DNA of 64,000 bases, taken from RPRB01 sp035519675. GTDB taxonomy: Bacteria > Myxococcota > Myxococcia > Myxococcales > Myxococcaceae. Below, in pieces: positions 28,188-37,216 of the stretch. Made by a program: the position numbers and the translations under genes. The notes under the pieces were generated by a model, which worked only from the letters and a program-made list of their open reading frames with translations, did no database searches and had not been told where the DNA came from. The first letter of the stretch is position 1. Every line of letters starts with the position of its first letter. The DNA lies in NCBI GenBank assembly GCA_035519675.1, contig DATIWB010000013.1:103568-167567 (forward strand), given 5' to 3'.

Positions 28188-29533
28188 GGCCACATCCGGC
28201 CCCTGCGGTCGCTCCAGGCCAAGCCCAGAACGAGGACCAGGCCCATGGAGAAGCAGGCCTGGAAGAGCGGATCGTGGAGCCCTGACAGCAGAATGAAGAA
28301 CAGCAGGGCACTCATCCCGAGCGGCTGCGGGTGTTCGGCGCTCCAGAAGTGCCGTCCGAGCATCGCGAGCCACAACACGAAGAGCGCGAGCCCCGGGAGC
28401 CCTTCCTCGGCGGCCAGCGAAAGAAACTGGTTGTGCGACTTTCCGGCGTTGCTCCGCACGGCCGGCGGAGTCCCTTCAGTGGAGAAGAGCCCTGGCCTGA
28501 ACCTCCCAGCGCCCACGCCAAGGAGCGGATGCGCCTGCACTGCTCGTAGCCCCGTCTCCCAAAGCGCCGTGCGCGCGCCGCTGCCCTCGTCGCCGAGGGT
28601 CGAGCCAAAGCGTGCCCGGAGCGAAGGGGTCGCGACGAGCGCGGCCAGGACCAGCGCGAACATCCCCAGCGAGAGGGCCAGAGCACGCCGCCGGGGCAGG
28701 GCGATGAGCAGCGCCGCGGCGAGCGAGACGGCGAGGGCCACCAGAGCCGTCCGAGCAAAGGAAAAGGCGCCGATGGAGAAGACACCGACCGCTGCGACTG
28801 CGAACGCGGCGGCTCGGATCCGGCCGTGGGCAGAAAGCGCCACCAGCGTCGCAGCGAGGACGGCAAGGCCACCCACATGAGCGAACTTCAGCCGATGAAA
28901 CAGCAGACCCCCTCCCATGAAACGGCCTGGCGCTGACGCGGGCTCATAGACCCGAGAGAACGGGACGTGCAGCCAGGAGACGTGCTCGAAGAGCGCCGGC
29001 GTGGGCCACAGCCCGAACGATTGCAATCCCGCACAGACGCATGAGACCACGAACACTGCCGCCCAGGTGAGCCCTAACCGGACTCGGGAGGGATCGGGCA
29101 GCCGACCCCAGAGGTAGGCCGCGCATGGAAGTGCGAGCCAGTCGGCCACTCGCGCCACCCCCGTTCCGCTCGGCGTGCGTCCGGCGAGAAGCGGGCTGGC
29201 GATGGCCCAGGCGGTCCATGCGAGCAGCGGCCACCACCGCGTCACCCCATGCCAGAGGAGCTCGACGCTCTGGCTCGAGCAGACCAGGTCGAAGCCGACC
29301 AGAAGCGCGCACCCCGCCAGACCCAGGGAGGCCACCGCCTCGTTGGCGAGCGCTCCGACGCCCCAGAGCCCCAGCATCCACACCGAGGCGATCTGCCAGG
29401 CGTGGCGCTGCGCGGCGGCTGCCTCGAGGCCGCCCTGCGTGACGGTCGCCCCGCTTGCGTTGCCGGCCGGGGGAAGAACGGGAGACGGCGAGCGCAGGCG
29501 CCCCCAAGCGCTCGAGTGGAGCCTTTTTGACAT
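28184..29533 (-). CDS. O-antigen ligase / Wzy-like polymerase
   Basis: A 449-residue protein with about twelve helices and the Wzy_C (PF04932) features: SFARTALVALAVSLAAALL, AHPLLGVGAGRF, and a large periplasmic loop with KSHNQFLSLAAEEGLPGLALFV. The family joins O-antigen to lipid A-core or polymerises surface polysaccharide. The ATG at 29533 was chosen over 29578 to avoid a short Arg-rich leader. It is co-transcribed with the glycosyltransferase gene. Confidence 0.85.
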   Translation of the reverse strand: MSKRLHSSAWGRLRSPSPVLPPAGNASGATVTQGGLEAAAAQRHAWQIASVWMLGLWGVGALANEAVASLGLAGCALLVGFDLVCSSQSVELLWHGVTRWWPLLAWTAWAIASPLLAGRTPSGTGVARVADWLALPCAAYLWGRLPDPSRVRLGLTWAAVFVVSCVCAGLQSFGLWPTPALFEHVSWLHVPFSRVYEPASAPGRFMGGGLLFHRLKFAHVGGLAVLAATLVALSAHGRIRAAAFAVAAVGVFSIGAFSFARTALVALAVSLAAALLIALPRRRALALSLGMFALVLAALVATPSLRARFGSTLGDEGSGARTALWETGLRAVQAHPLLGVGAGRFRPGLFSTEGTPPAVRSNAGKSHNQFLSLAAEEGLPGLALFVLWLAMLGRHFWSAEHPQPLGMSALLFFILLSGLHDPLFQACFSMGLVLVLGLAWSDRRGRMWP

Positions 29534-29649
29534 GTGGGTACCCCCCCGGGCGCGCGACGCCGCACACGCCCGTCCCAACTGTACCGTACCTCCAGATTCC
29601 GGGCGGAGGGCGCGAGCCGGCTCGCGGACGGGCGGTCAGTCCACCAGAG

Positions 29650-31044
29650 TCACACCGCGTGCGGAAAAGGGCAGCGGGGCCTCGCTCGAGCGGTGGGCGC
29701 CGGCGCTGCCTTCCGCTGCCTGACCTGGAGCCGGAGCGAGTTGTCCCTAGGGAGCAAGGTCACCCCAAGGAAGGGCTCCGGGTTCACACCGGGAGGAACC
29801 CTGAGCTCGAAGCGGCGGGCAATCGACCCGAGGACGATCGACGACTCCAGCTGCGAGAAGGCGCTCCCGATGCAGGTGCGTGGGCCGCCGCCAAACGGGA
29901 AGTAGGCGAATCGGGGCAGCTGGTCGATGAATGCCGGGGTCCACCGCTCCGGATGGAAGGCGTCCGGATCGGCGAAGTACCGCGGCGAGCGCTGCACTGC
30001 CCACTGGGGGATCATGATCTCCACCCCTGGCATCACCCGGTGTCCTCCGATCTCACAGCCCGCGACCGTGGTCCGGCTGATGCGGTAGGCCGGTGGGTAC
30101 AGGCGCAGGCCCTCGCGGACGATTCGCTCCAGGAGCTCCGCCCCCCCGCCCCGTTCGTGCTCGTCGGCCAGCTCCCGTGCCACCGCGGGGTGCCGGGCGA
30201 GGAGGTAGAGGGTCCAGGTCAGCGAGCTGGCGGCCGTCTCGTGCCCGGCGAGAAACATGGTCACGATCTCATCGCGGATCTGCCGGTCGCCCAGCGGGGC
30301 TCCCGCGGCGTCGGTGGCGGCGAGGAGGAGCGAGAGGAAGTCCTCGCCCGGGCTCTCCCGTCGCCGGCGGGCGATCAGCGCAGCGATGAACGCGTCCAGG
30401 GCGCGGACCGCCGCCCGGAACCGTCGGGCGTACGAGGTGGGGAGCAGGGTCGGATCCACCACGAAGTCCGGTCGCCCCAGCGAGGTGGCCACCGCCCGGA
30501 CCGCGGCGAAGGCGATCCCTCCGGCGGCGCCGACCCACTGGCTGAAACCGTGGTGAAAGGAGTGGAGCGCCTCCGCGGTGGCCGCGACCAGCTCCCTGGC
30601 CTGGGGCAGATCCTCGCCGAAGAGCGATCGGCCCAGGACCTCGAAGCACAGGTCGGTCATGTCCCGATGGATGTTCCGGACCTCGCCGTCGCGGAAGCCG
30701 TCCAGTCGCCGGGTGCAGGCCTCCTCCATCAGCCGCGCGTAACGCTCCAGCTGGCGGGCGTGGAATGCAACCTGGACGGTGCGGCGCTGGTGGAGCCAGA
30801 GCTCGCGGTCCGAGGTGAGGAGGCCCTCACCGAAAGCGAATCGGGTCGAGCGGAGACCGGCCGACTTGATGAAGCAGCGCTGCTTGCGGATCAGGACCTC
30901 CTCGATCAGCTCGGGGGCGGTGATCACGCAGATGGGAAGTCCCCAGATGTGCGACCGGACCAGCCCCCCCTCCGCCTCGCAGCGCCGGTAGTACCCCAGG
31001 ATGTCCTGGCGTGCCTCGAGCGCGGCGCCGTGCAACCAGCTCAT
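29650..31044 (-). CDS. cytochrome P450
   Basis: A 464-residue P450. It has the I-helix oxygen-binding motif AGHETAASSLTW, the ExxR pair in EGLRLYPPAY, the meander PERW and the heme loop FPFGGGPRTCIGSAFS with the axial Cys. The sequence resembles CYP families acting on fatty acids, terpenes or carotenoids; no signal peptide. ATG 31044 overlaps the desaturase stop (ATGA), so the two are one transcriptional unit. Fatty-acyl or isoprenoid oxidation is inferred from neighbours. A redox partner is not present locally. Confidence 0.92.
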   Translation of the reverse strand: MSWLHGAALEARQDILGYYRRCEAEGGLVRSHIWGLPICVITAPELIEEVLIRKQRCFIKSAGLRSTRFAFGEGLLTSDRELWLHQRRTVQVAFHARQLERYARLMEEACTRRLDGFRDGEVRNIHRDMTDLCFEVLGRSLFGEDLPQARELVAATAEALHSFHHGFSQWVGAAGGIAFAAVRAVATSLGRPDFVVDPTLLPTSYARRFRAAVRALDAFIAALIARRRRESPGEDFLSLLLAATDAAGAPLGDRQIRDEIVTMFLAGHETAASSLTWTLYLLARHPAVARELADEHERGGGAELLERIVREGLRLYPPAYRISRTTVAGCEIGGHRVMPGVEIMIPQWAVQRSPRYFADPDAFHPERWTPAFIDQLPRFAYFPFGGGPRTCIGSAFSQLESSIVLGSIARRFELRVPPGVNPEPFLGVTLLPRDNSLRLQVRQRKAAPAPTARARPRCPFPHAV

Positions 31045-31847
31045 GGAGAACGCTCCATCGCCACGGCTCCCCCGAGCAGCCGGTCCCGCACCGCCGCCGG
31101 CGGCACCCGGAGGTCCCAGATCAGGCCCGTGGCGGCGAGCGCCCTCAGCACCCAGTAGGTCGGGTCCACCTCCCACCGGAAGAAGCCCAGGGTCGCGGAC
31201 GAGGGGTAGTGGTGGTGGTTGTTGTGCCATCCCTCGCCAAGCGTGAGCAGGGCCAGCCAGGGGTTGTTCCTCGAGTCGTCCCCGGTGGCGTAGCGACGCG
31301 ACCCGAAGACGTGCGCCAGTGAGTTGATGGTGAAGGTGCAGTGCCAGAGGACGACGGTGGAGACGAACGAGCCCCAGATGACCGCCGGGGCTCCGCCGAG
31401 CAGCAGCAGCGTGCCGAGCAGCGCCCAGGAGGGGAGGAAGTGATGGCGGTCGAGCCAGCGCAGCTCGGGGAAGCGGGCGAAGTCGGGGATGCGGTCGAGC
31501 CGGGTCTCCTCGAATCGCTTGGAGAGCACCCATCCCAGGTGGCTCCAGGCCAGGCCGTGCTCGCGAGGCGAGTGAGGATCGGTGGGCCCGTCGGAGTGGC
31601 GGTGATGATGCCGGTGGGTCGCCGCCCACCAGAGCGCCCCGCGCTGGGCGCAGGTGCCGCCGAGGAAGGCGAGGACGAGCTGGAAGGCGCGGCTGGTCCG
31701 GTAGCTGCGGTGGGCGAAGTAGCGGTGGTAGCCCCCCGAGAGCGCCACCATCCGCAGGAGGTACAGCGCGAGCGCCAGCCCGACGTACCTCCACGAGAAC
31801 GGAACCAGGAATGGTCCCACGATCGCGATCGCGTGACAGAGGTACAT
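31041..31847 (-). CDS. acyl-CoA (delta-9 type) fatty acid desaturase
   Basis: A 268-residue membrane enzyme with the three histidine boxes of di-iron desaturases: HRYFAH, HRHHH and HNNHHH, between four or so helices. Such enzymes insert a cis double bond in acyl-CoA or phospholipid-bound acyl chains. ATG 31847 is used; a TTG at 31907, preceded by GGGAG, would add 20 residues and is possible. It is divergent from the FAD reductase/cyclopropane synthase pair and overlaps the P450. A supplier of unsaturated chains for the facing cyclopropane synthase is a natural inference. Confidence 0.9.
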   Translation of the reverse strand: MYLCHAIAIVGPFLVPFSWRYVGLALALYLLRMVALSGGYHRYFAHRSYRTSRAFQLVLAFLGGTCAQRGALWWAATHRHHHRHSDGPTDPHSPREHGLAWSHLGWVLSKRFEETRLDRIPDFARFPELRWLDRHHFLPSWALLGTLLLLGGAPAVIWGSFVSTVVLWHCTFTINSLAHVFGSRRYATGDDSRNNPWLALLTLGEGWHNNHHHYPSSATLGFFRWEVDPTYWVLRALAATGLIWDLRVPPAAVRDRLLGGAVAMERSP

Positions 31848-32054
31848 CGGTACGGAACGGGCGTGGGGCAAGCCTTCCGGTCGGGGCCAGCCACGGCGAT
31901 GGGTCAACGTGCGTACTCCCTTCCCTGGAACCGGACGGAGGAACCTCGGGCGCGCGCGGCGTTGCACCCACCGGAACAGATCCCTCGCCGGCAGAGCGGT
32001 ACGGATGCACCGCAGGGGCGCTCCCGGTGTCCGAGCCGTGGGGTGAGGCCCAGG

Positions 32055-33197
32055 ATGATCCGATTCGACGCGATCATCGTCGGTGGTGGACCGGCCGGCA
32101 GCGCCTGCGCAGGCGTGCTCGCGCACCGCGGGCTGCGCGTGGCGATCATCGACCGCCGGCGGTTCCCCCGGGTCAAGCCCTGCGGCGGGTGGATCAGCTC
32201 GCCGGTCTGGGACGTACTCCAGCTCGCACGGCGCGAGTACCCGGGCGGGGTGTGGCCCTGGCGGCGCTGCCACGTCCAGTACCGCGGCCGGACCCACAGC
32301 ATCCCGGCACGCGGCGATTTCATCCGGCGTCTGGAGTTCGACGACTTCCTTCTCCGGCGCAGCGGGGCAAGGGTGATCGAGGAGCACCCGGTGACGTCGC
32401 TCGAGCGCGAGGAGGGGTCGTGGATCGTCGACCGCGCCTACGCCGCCCGGTGGCTGGTGGGCGCCGGAGGGACCCACTGCCCGGTGGCGCGGAGGCTGTT
32501 CCCCCAGAAGCCCGGGCATCCGGTGGCGGCGCAGGAACGCGAGTTCGAGGTGGACGCCTCGGAGGTTGCCGCCGCACGCGTCGGGGCCGACGGTGAGCCG
32601 GAGCTCCTTCTCCACGACGACCTCGGCGGCTACTCGTGGAACGTACCCAAGGGCGCGTGGCTCAACGTCGGAACCGGCACCGCCGCCCCCGAGCGAGTCC
32701 GGTCGGCATGGGCCGCGGCGCGGGACTTCTTCCTCGACAGTGGGCACGTCCCGCCGAGCGCACGCGAACCGCTGCACCACGTCCAGGGCCACGCGTACTA
32801 CCTCTTCGACCCCGCGCACCTCGACGCCTGCCAGCGCGATGGCGCATTCCTGATCGGCGACGCGCTGGGGCTCGCCCATCCTCTGACCGCCGAGGGAATC
32901 CTCCCCGCGGTCGTGTCGGGACGGACCTGTGCCGAGGCCATCCTCGACGATGCGCCCCGGGCCTACGGCGCACGGCTCGCGGCCCACCCGACGATGCGCG
33001 ACTACGCGCTGACCCGCCATCTCCTCCGCGCAGGCCTCGCCCTGCGCCGCGGTGGCCGTACGCCGGCGCGCGCCCCGGGCCGGCTCGCGTCCTCGGCGAC
33101 GGCGCGTGGCTTTGCCTGGATGTTCAGCGGCCGTCCCCTCCCGGGCGGACCGGTCCTGCGCGCGGTCCTGCGCCTGGGTGGAGGGGGGCGGTGGTGA
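32055..33197 (+). CDS. FAD-dependent geranylgeranyl-reductase-like oxidoreductase
   Basis: A 380-residue flavoprotein: dinucleotide motif DAIIVGGGPAGSACAGVLA at the start, then PCGGW, the active-site region shared with the geranylgeranyl reductase/tryptophan halogenase group, and the second FAD motif FLIGDALGLAHPLTAEGILPAV. Relatives reduce isoprenoid double bonds or oxidise lipid substrates. ATG 32055 has GAGG upstream. The next gene begins inside the stop (GTGA). A lipid substrate is inferred from the cyclopropane synthase partner. Confidence 0.85.
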   Translation: MIRFDAIIVGGGPAGSACAGVLAHRGLRVAIIDRRRFPRVKPCGGWISSPVWDVLQLARREYPGGVWPWRRCHVQYRGRTHSIPARGDFIRRLEFDDFLLRRSGARVIEEHPVTSLEREEGSWIVDRAYAARWLVGAGGTHCPVARRLFPQKPGHPVAAQEREFEVDASEVAAARVGADGEPELLLHDDLGGYSWNVPKGAWLNVGTGTAAPERVRSAWAAARDFFLDSGHVPPSAREPLHHVQGHAYYLFDPAHLDACQRDGAFLIGDALGLAHPLTAEGILPAVVSGRTCAEAILDDAPRAYGARLAAHPTMRDYALTRHLLRAGLALRRGGRTPARAPGRLASSATARGFAWMFSGRPLPGGPVLRAVLRLGGGGRW

Positions 33198-34342
33198 CGG
33201 CGGGCAGCGGCGTCCTTCCCCGCCTGCTGGTCGGTCGGGCTGAGCGCACGGTGCGCAACCTCCTCGAGTCCGCCGACGTCCGGGTGGGAGGAAGCCGTCC
33301 ACACGACATCCAGGTGCACGATCGCCGCTTCTACCTCCGCGTGCTCCGTGACGGCCGCCTCGGCCTCGGGGAGTCGTATATGGACGGGCAATGGGACGCT
33401 GGCGCGCTCGACGAGCTCACCGCGATGCTCATCCGGGCGGGGGTGAAGAGGCCACTTCCCAGCTGGCGCGGCGCGGTCCACCTCGCCGCGGCGGGAGTGT
33501 GGAATCTCCAGAACGCGGTCCGCTCCCTCCGGGCGGTCGAGCACCACTACGACCTGGGGAACGATCTCTACCGGGCGATGCTGGGCGAGACGCTGGTGTA
33601 CACCTGCGCCTACTGGAAGAACGCCCGCACCCTCGACGAGGCGCAGCGGGCGAAGCTGGATCTGGTGTGCCGCAAGCTCGAACTGCGGCCGGGGATGAAG
33701 GTCCTCGAGCTCGGCTGCGGCTGGGGCACATTCGCGCGCCACGCCGCGGAGCGGTACGGGGTCGAGGTCACCGGCTACACGGTGTCGCGGGAGCAGCTCG
33801 CCCTCGGAACCGAGCTGTGCCGCGGGCTACCGATCACCCTCCACCTGGCGGACTACCGCACCGCGCGCGGGAGGTACGACGCCGTGGTCTCGATCGGGCT
33901 GATGGAGCACGTCGGCCCCCGGAACCATCGGGTGTACATGGAGACGGTCGATCGCTGTCTCCGGCCCGGTGGCGTCGCCTTCATCCACACCATCGGGAGC
34001 AACCGGAGCCAGGTGCTCATCGACCCCTGGTTCCACCGGTACGTCTTCCCCAACGCCGCCATTCCCTCGCTGGCGCAGGTCACGGCCGCCATGGAGGGGA
34101 TGTTCGTCCCGGAGGACGTCCACAACATCGGCCCGCACTACGACCGCACCCTGATGGCCTGGGCCGGGAACTTCGACGAGGCGTGGCCAGGCCTGCGCGC
34201 GCGTCTCGGCGAGCGTTTCCGGCGCATGTGGCGGTACTACCTGCTCTCGTCCGCGGGGGCGTTTCGCGCCCGCTTCCTGCAGCTCTACCAGATGGTCATG
34301 ACCCGGCCGGGCACCGCTCAACCGAGGTGCAGGATGAGCTGA
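33194..34342 (+). CDS. cfa: cyclopropane-fatty-acyl-phospholipid synthase
   Basis: A 382-residue enzyme, the same length as the E. coli one. SAM motif LELGCGWGTFARHAAERYG follows the family segment VEHHYDLGNDLYRAML and LVYTCAYW; IGLMEHVGPRN comes later. It uses S-adenosylmethionine to add a methylene bridge to unsaturated phospholipid acyl chains. The GTG start at 33194 overlaps the FAD-protein stop. Together with the desaturase opposite this is a plausible lipid-tailoring set. The name is for the family; methylation without ring closure cannot be excluded. Confidence 0.9.
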   Translation: MTAGSGVLPRLLVGRAERTVRNLLESADVRVGGSRPHDIQVHDRRFYLRVLRDGRLGLGESYMDGQWDAGALDELTAMLIRAGVKRPLPSWRGAVHLAAAGVWNLQNAVRSLRAVEHHYDLGNDLYRAMLGETLVYTCAYWKNARTLDEAQRAKLDLVCRKLELRPGMKVLELGCGWGTFARHAAERYGVEVTGYTVSREQLALGTELCRGLPITLHLADYRTARGRYDAVVSIGLMEHVGPRNHRVYMETVDRCLRPGGVAFIHTIGSNRSQVLIDPWFHRYVFPNAAIPSLAQVTAAMEGMFVPEDVHNIGPHYDRTLMAWAGNFDEAWPGLRARLGERFRRMWRYYLLSSAGAFRARFLQLYQMVMTRPGTAQPRCRMS

Positions 34343-34374
34343 GGACGCCGGGCGAGCGGCTCACGGGCTCGCCG

Positions 34375-34962
34375 CTACTCCACCGGACCCCGAGGAGGGG
34401 CGAGCGCATTTCCACAGGTGGTGGTGCTGAGCGCCGGACAGTACGTGGCCTCGATGCTCCCGTTCAGGGTGTCCGATCCGAACTTCAGCCCGGTCAGGTT
34501 GGCCTTGAGGTGGGTGCCGGCCGTGTTGCCGGTCTGGGTCACGGTGACCGTGCCGGCGGTGGCCAGGGACACCGTGGCCTGCGTGCAGCTGGCGGTGACC
34601 GTCTCGAATCCTCCGTACCAGTACCGGCCGGCAGTGCCGGGGAGGCTCATTCCACCGAGGTCGAAATAGGCGTAGTCGCCGGTGACGTGGGGGTTGACCG
34701 AGGCCGGGGGAACGAAGTTGGCCATGGAGAGGAAGAGCGCGGTGGTCGTTCCGGGGAGGGTGGTTCCACCCAGGAGAGCACAGATGTTCTCCCGGTCGGC
34801 GACGACGACCGTGACCGCGTTGCTGTCGAGACTGAACACCGCGTCCTTGACGCTCAGCGGCAGCCCGCCGACGGTTCCGCTGATCGACCCCGGCCCCGAC
34901 GACGACCCGGAGCTGCTTCCGCACGCACAGGCGAGCACGCCCAGCACCATCCATCGCCTCAT
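34375..34962 (-). CDS. hypothetical secreted lipoprotein
   Basis: A 195-residue protein with a short signal and lipobox (VLGVLACAC) followed by a Ser/Gly linker. The mature part is beta-rich (SGTVGGLPLSVKDAVFSLD, GTVTVTQTG) with several cysteines near the end (TYCPALSTTTCGN). ATG 34962 is preceded by a good AGGAGGG. It resembles small myxobacterial exported proteins of unknown function; no named domain recognised. Divergent from the molybdopterin enzyme. Confidence 0.7.
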   Translation of the reverse strand: MRRWMVLGVLACACGSSSGSSSGPGSISGTVGGLPLSVKDAVFSLDSNAVTVVVADRENICALLGGTTLPGTTTALFLSMANFVPPASVNPHVTGDYAYFDLGGMSLPGTAGRYWYGGFETVTASCTQATVSLATAGTVTVTQTGNTAGTHLKANLTGLKFGSDTLNGSIEATYCPALSTTTCGNALAPPRGPVE

Positions 34963-35125
34963 CACTCGACCCTCCTTCGTTTTGCCGTCAAGTCCCGCCA
35001 CCGCCCTCCACTCTATGCCATTCGAGCGGGGGGTCGACCCCGGCACGGGGGCCTGTCCCTTCGTGGGGCTGGAGGAATTCCGGTCCCGGTGACGATCGTC
35101 CGGCCGGTCGATACGCTCCGCGCAG

Positions 35126-37216
35126 ATGGCTGGCCCGCGGACCGTTCGCACCATGTGCCCCATGAACTGCCATCCCACGCTGTGCGGGATGCTGGTGGAC
35201 CTCGACGTCCGCGGACAGGTGACGGCGGTGCGGGGCGACCCCGGCAATCCAGACAGTCGGGGCTTCCTCTGCCAGCGGGGACAGGCGAGCCGGGAGATCA
35301 TCGGCAACCCGGACCGGCTGCTCCACCCGCTGCGGCGCATTCCTCGCAGTGGAGCATGGCGGCGCATCTGCTGGGACGAGGCGCTGGACATCATCGCCAC
35401 CACCTCCCGGCAGGCGCGGCCCGAGGCGGTGGGCGCCTGGTCGGGACACGGTCTGTTCGCCAACAACTACGGCACGCGGCTCCACTCCGAGCTCCTCCGC
35501 CGCTTTGCCAATCTCGCCGGCTGGCAGTGGTGGCATCCGGCGATGGTTTGCTGGGGCCTCGGCGGATTCGGGCTGGGGCTGACCGGCGTCCTTCGGGTCC
35601 ACACCCCGGAGGACATGGCAGCAAATGCCTCGCTCATCCTCCTCTGGGGAGCCAACCTCGCCAGCCAGCCCACCACCGGGCGCCACCTCCAGCAGGCACG
35701 CCGGCGCGGGGCGATGCTGGTCACCATCGACGTACGGCGCACCGAGGCCTCGGCGATCTCCGACCAGACGCTGCTCCTCCGGCCGGGAACCGACGCCGCG
35801 CTGGCGCTCGGGCTGATGAGCATCATCGTCTCCGAGAAGCTGCACGACCGCGCCTTCGTCGAAGCGCACACCGTGGGGTTCGACGCCCTCGCCACACACC
35901 TGACCCGGCACGACGCCACGTGGGCGGCGACGGTCACCGGCGTGCCCGTCGATCGGATGCTGTCACTCGCCCGGCGCTACGCGACGAGCCGACCGGGGAT
36001 GATCCTCCTGGGCGGCAGCTCGATGCACAAGGGCGCTCACGGCTGGGAGTCGGCGCGAGCCGTGGCCTGCCTCCCCGCGCTCACCGGAAATCTCGGGGTC
36101 CCGGGTGGCGGCATGGGGCCCCGCCACGGCGCCCGGGCGCACGGCCAGATGCTGGCGGACATCGCCGGCGAACGCCGGTCCTCGACCCCGGCCATCCCCA
36201 GCCAGATGCCCCGGATGATCGAGGCGCTGGAGGACGGCCGGGTTCGCGCGCTCCTCCTCTTCGGCACGGACATCCTCTCCTCCTACGCGGACGCCGGAAG
36301 GGTGCGGGCTGCGCTGGGGAACCTCGACCTGCTCGCCTCCCACGACCTCTTCTGGAACGGGACGGCGAGGGAGCACGCGGACCTCGTCCTCCCCTCCACC
36401 TCGTGGCTGGAGGACCTGGGGTGCAAGAGCACCAACACCCACCTCTACCTGATGCCGAAGGTGCTCGAGCCACCGGGTGAGGCCCGCTCGGCCACGTGGA
36501 TCCTGCGGGAGCTGGCCCGCCGCCTCGACCTACCCGAATTCTTCCCCTGGGAGGACGAGGCCGGGCCGCTCGATGCGCTGCTGGATCACGCCTCCACCGG
36601 CCGGGCGACGGTGGCGGCGCTCTCGGCAGAGGGCGGGATGCGGGCGCTGGCGATCTCGCCCGTCGCCTACCCGGACCTCGCGTTCGACACTCCGTCGGGA
36701 AAGGTGGAGTTCCTCTCGGAGCGAGCGACACGCCTGGGCTTGCCGGCGTTGCCCGTCTTCACCCCGCCTGGGCCGCGCAGCCATCCGCTTTCCCTCCGGA
36801 ACGGGCGGACGCTGACCCACTTCCATGGCTTCTACGACCAGGGGCGCGCGCTGCCCTCGCTGGCGCGGGCCGACCCGGAGCCGCGGCTCTGGATCTCCCC
36901 TGCGGACGCAGCGACCCGGGGCATCGCCAACGATGATCCGGTCCGCCTCTTCAACGACCGGGGCGAGATGTCGGCCCGAGCGCAGGTGACCGACCGCATC
37001 CCGGCGGGGACGGTGTGGATGCACGACGGCTGGGCCGGGCTGAACCGGCTCACCTCGGGCGCCCCGGTCCTGCCGGATGAGGCCGTCGAGCTGTTCGGCT
37101 TCTCTGCAGGGCAGGCGGAGTACGAGTCGTTCGTCGAGGTCAGCGCGCTCCCACCGCGGTCGCCCCAGGCGGATCCGTCGAGGGCGTCGAGCCGGCACGC
37201 CAACCGAACCAGATGA
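35126..37216 (+). CDS. molybdopterin-dependent oxidoreductase (DMSO reductase/formate dehydrogenase type)
   Basis: A 696-residue enzyme with an N-terminal [4Fe-4S] motif: C11-x3-C15-x4-C20 and C50. A bis-MGD-binding body follows (LLWGANLASQP, then GVPGGGMGPRHGARAHGQ), and the C-terminal molybdopterin-dinucleotide domain starts near FYDQGRALPSL. A Cys at 142 (MVCWGLGG) sits where relatives place the Mo ligand. There is no Tat signal, so it is likely cytoplasmic. Its end overlaps the convergent membrane-protein gene by 77 bases. No partner iron-sulfur subunit is adjacent. Substrate unknown. Confidence 0.88.
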   Translation: MAGPRTVRTMCPMNCHPTLCGMLVDLDVRGQVTAVRGDPGNPDSRGFLCQRGQASREIIGNPDRLLHPLRRIPRSGAWRRICWDEALDIIATTSRQARPEAVGAWSGHGLFANNYGTRLHSELLRRFANLAGWQWWHPAMVCWGLGGFGLGLTGVLRVHTPEDMAANASLILLWGANLASQPTTGRHLQQARRRGAMLVTIDVRRTEASAISDQTLLLRPGTDAALALGLMSIIVSEKLHDRAFVEAHTVGFDALATHLTRHDATWAATVTGVPVDRMLSLARRYATSRPGMILLGGSSMHKGAHGWESARAVACLPALTGNLGVPGGGMGPRHGARAHGQMLADIAGERRSSTPAIPSQMPRMIEALEDGRVRALLLFGTDILSSYADAGRVRAALGNLDLLASHDLFWNGTAREHADLVLPSTSWLEDLGCKSTNTHLYLMPKVLEPPGEARSATWILRELARRLDLPEFFPWEDEAGPLDALLDHASTGRATVAALSAEGGMRALAISPVAYPDLAFDTPSGKVEFLSERATRLGLPALPVFTPPGPRSHPLSLRNGRTLTHFHGFYDQGRALPSLARADPEPRLWISPADAATRGIANDDPVRLFNDRGEMSARAQVTDRIPAGTVWMHDGWAGLNRLTSGAPVLPDEAVELFGFSAGQAEYESFVEVSALPPRSPQADPSRASSRHANRTR

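Noticed and set aside
29455..31158. Long plus-strand frame over the P450 gene
   Set aside because: Antisense to the P450, which has all expected motifs; no RBS or recognisable domain.
35126..37216. Selenocysteine in the molybdopterin enzyme
   Set aside because: No in-frame UGA is present; the likely Mo-ligand position is an ordinary Cys (TGC at 35549).
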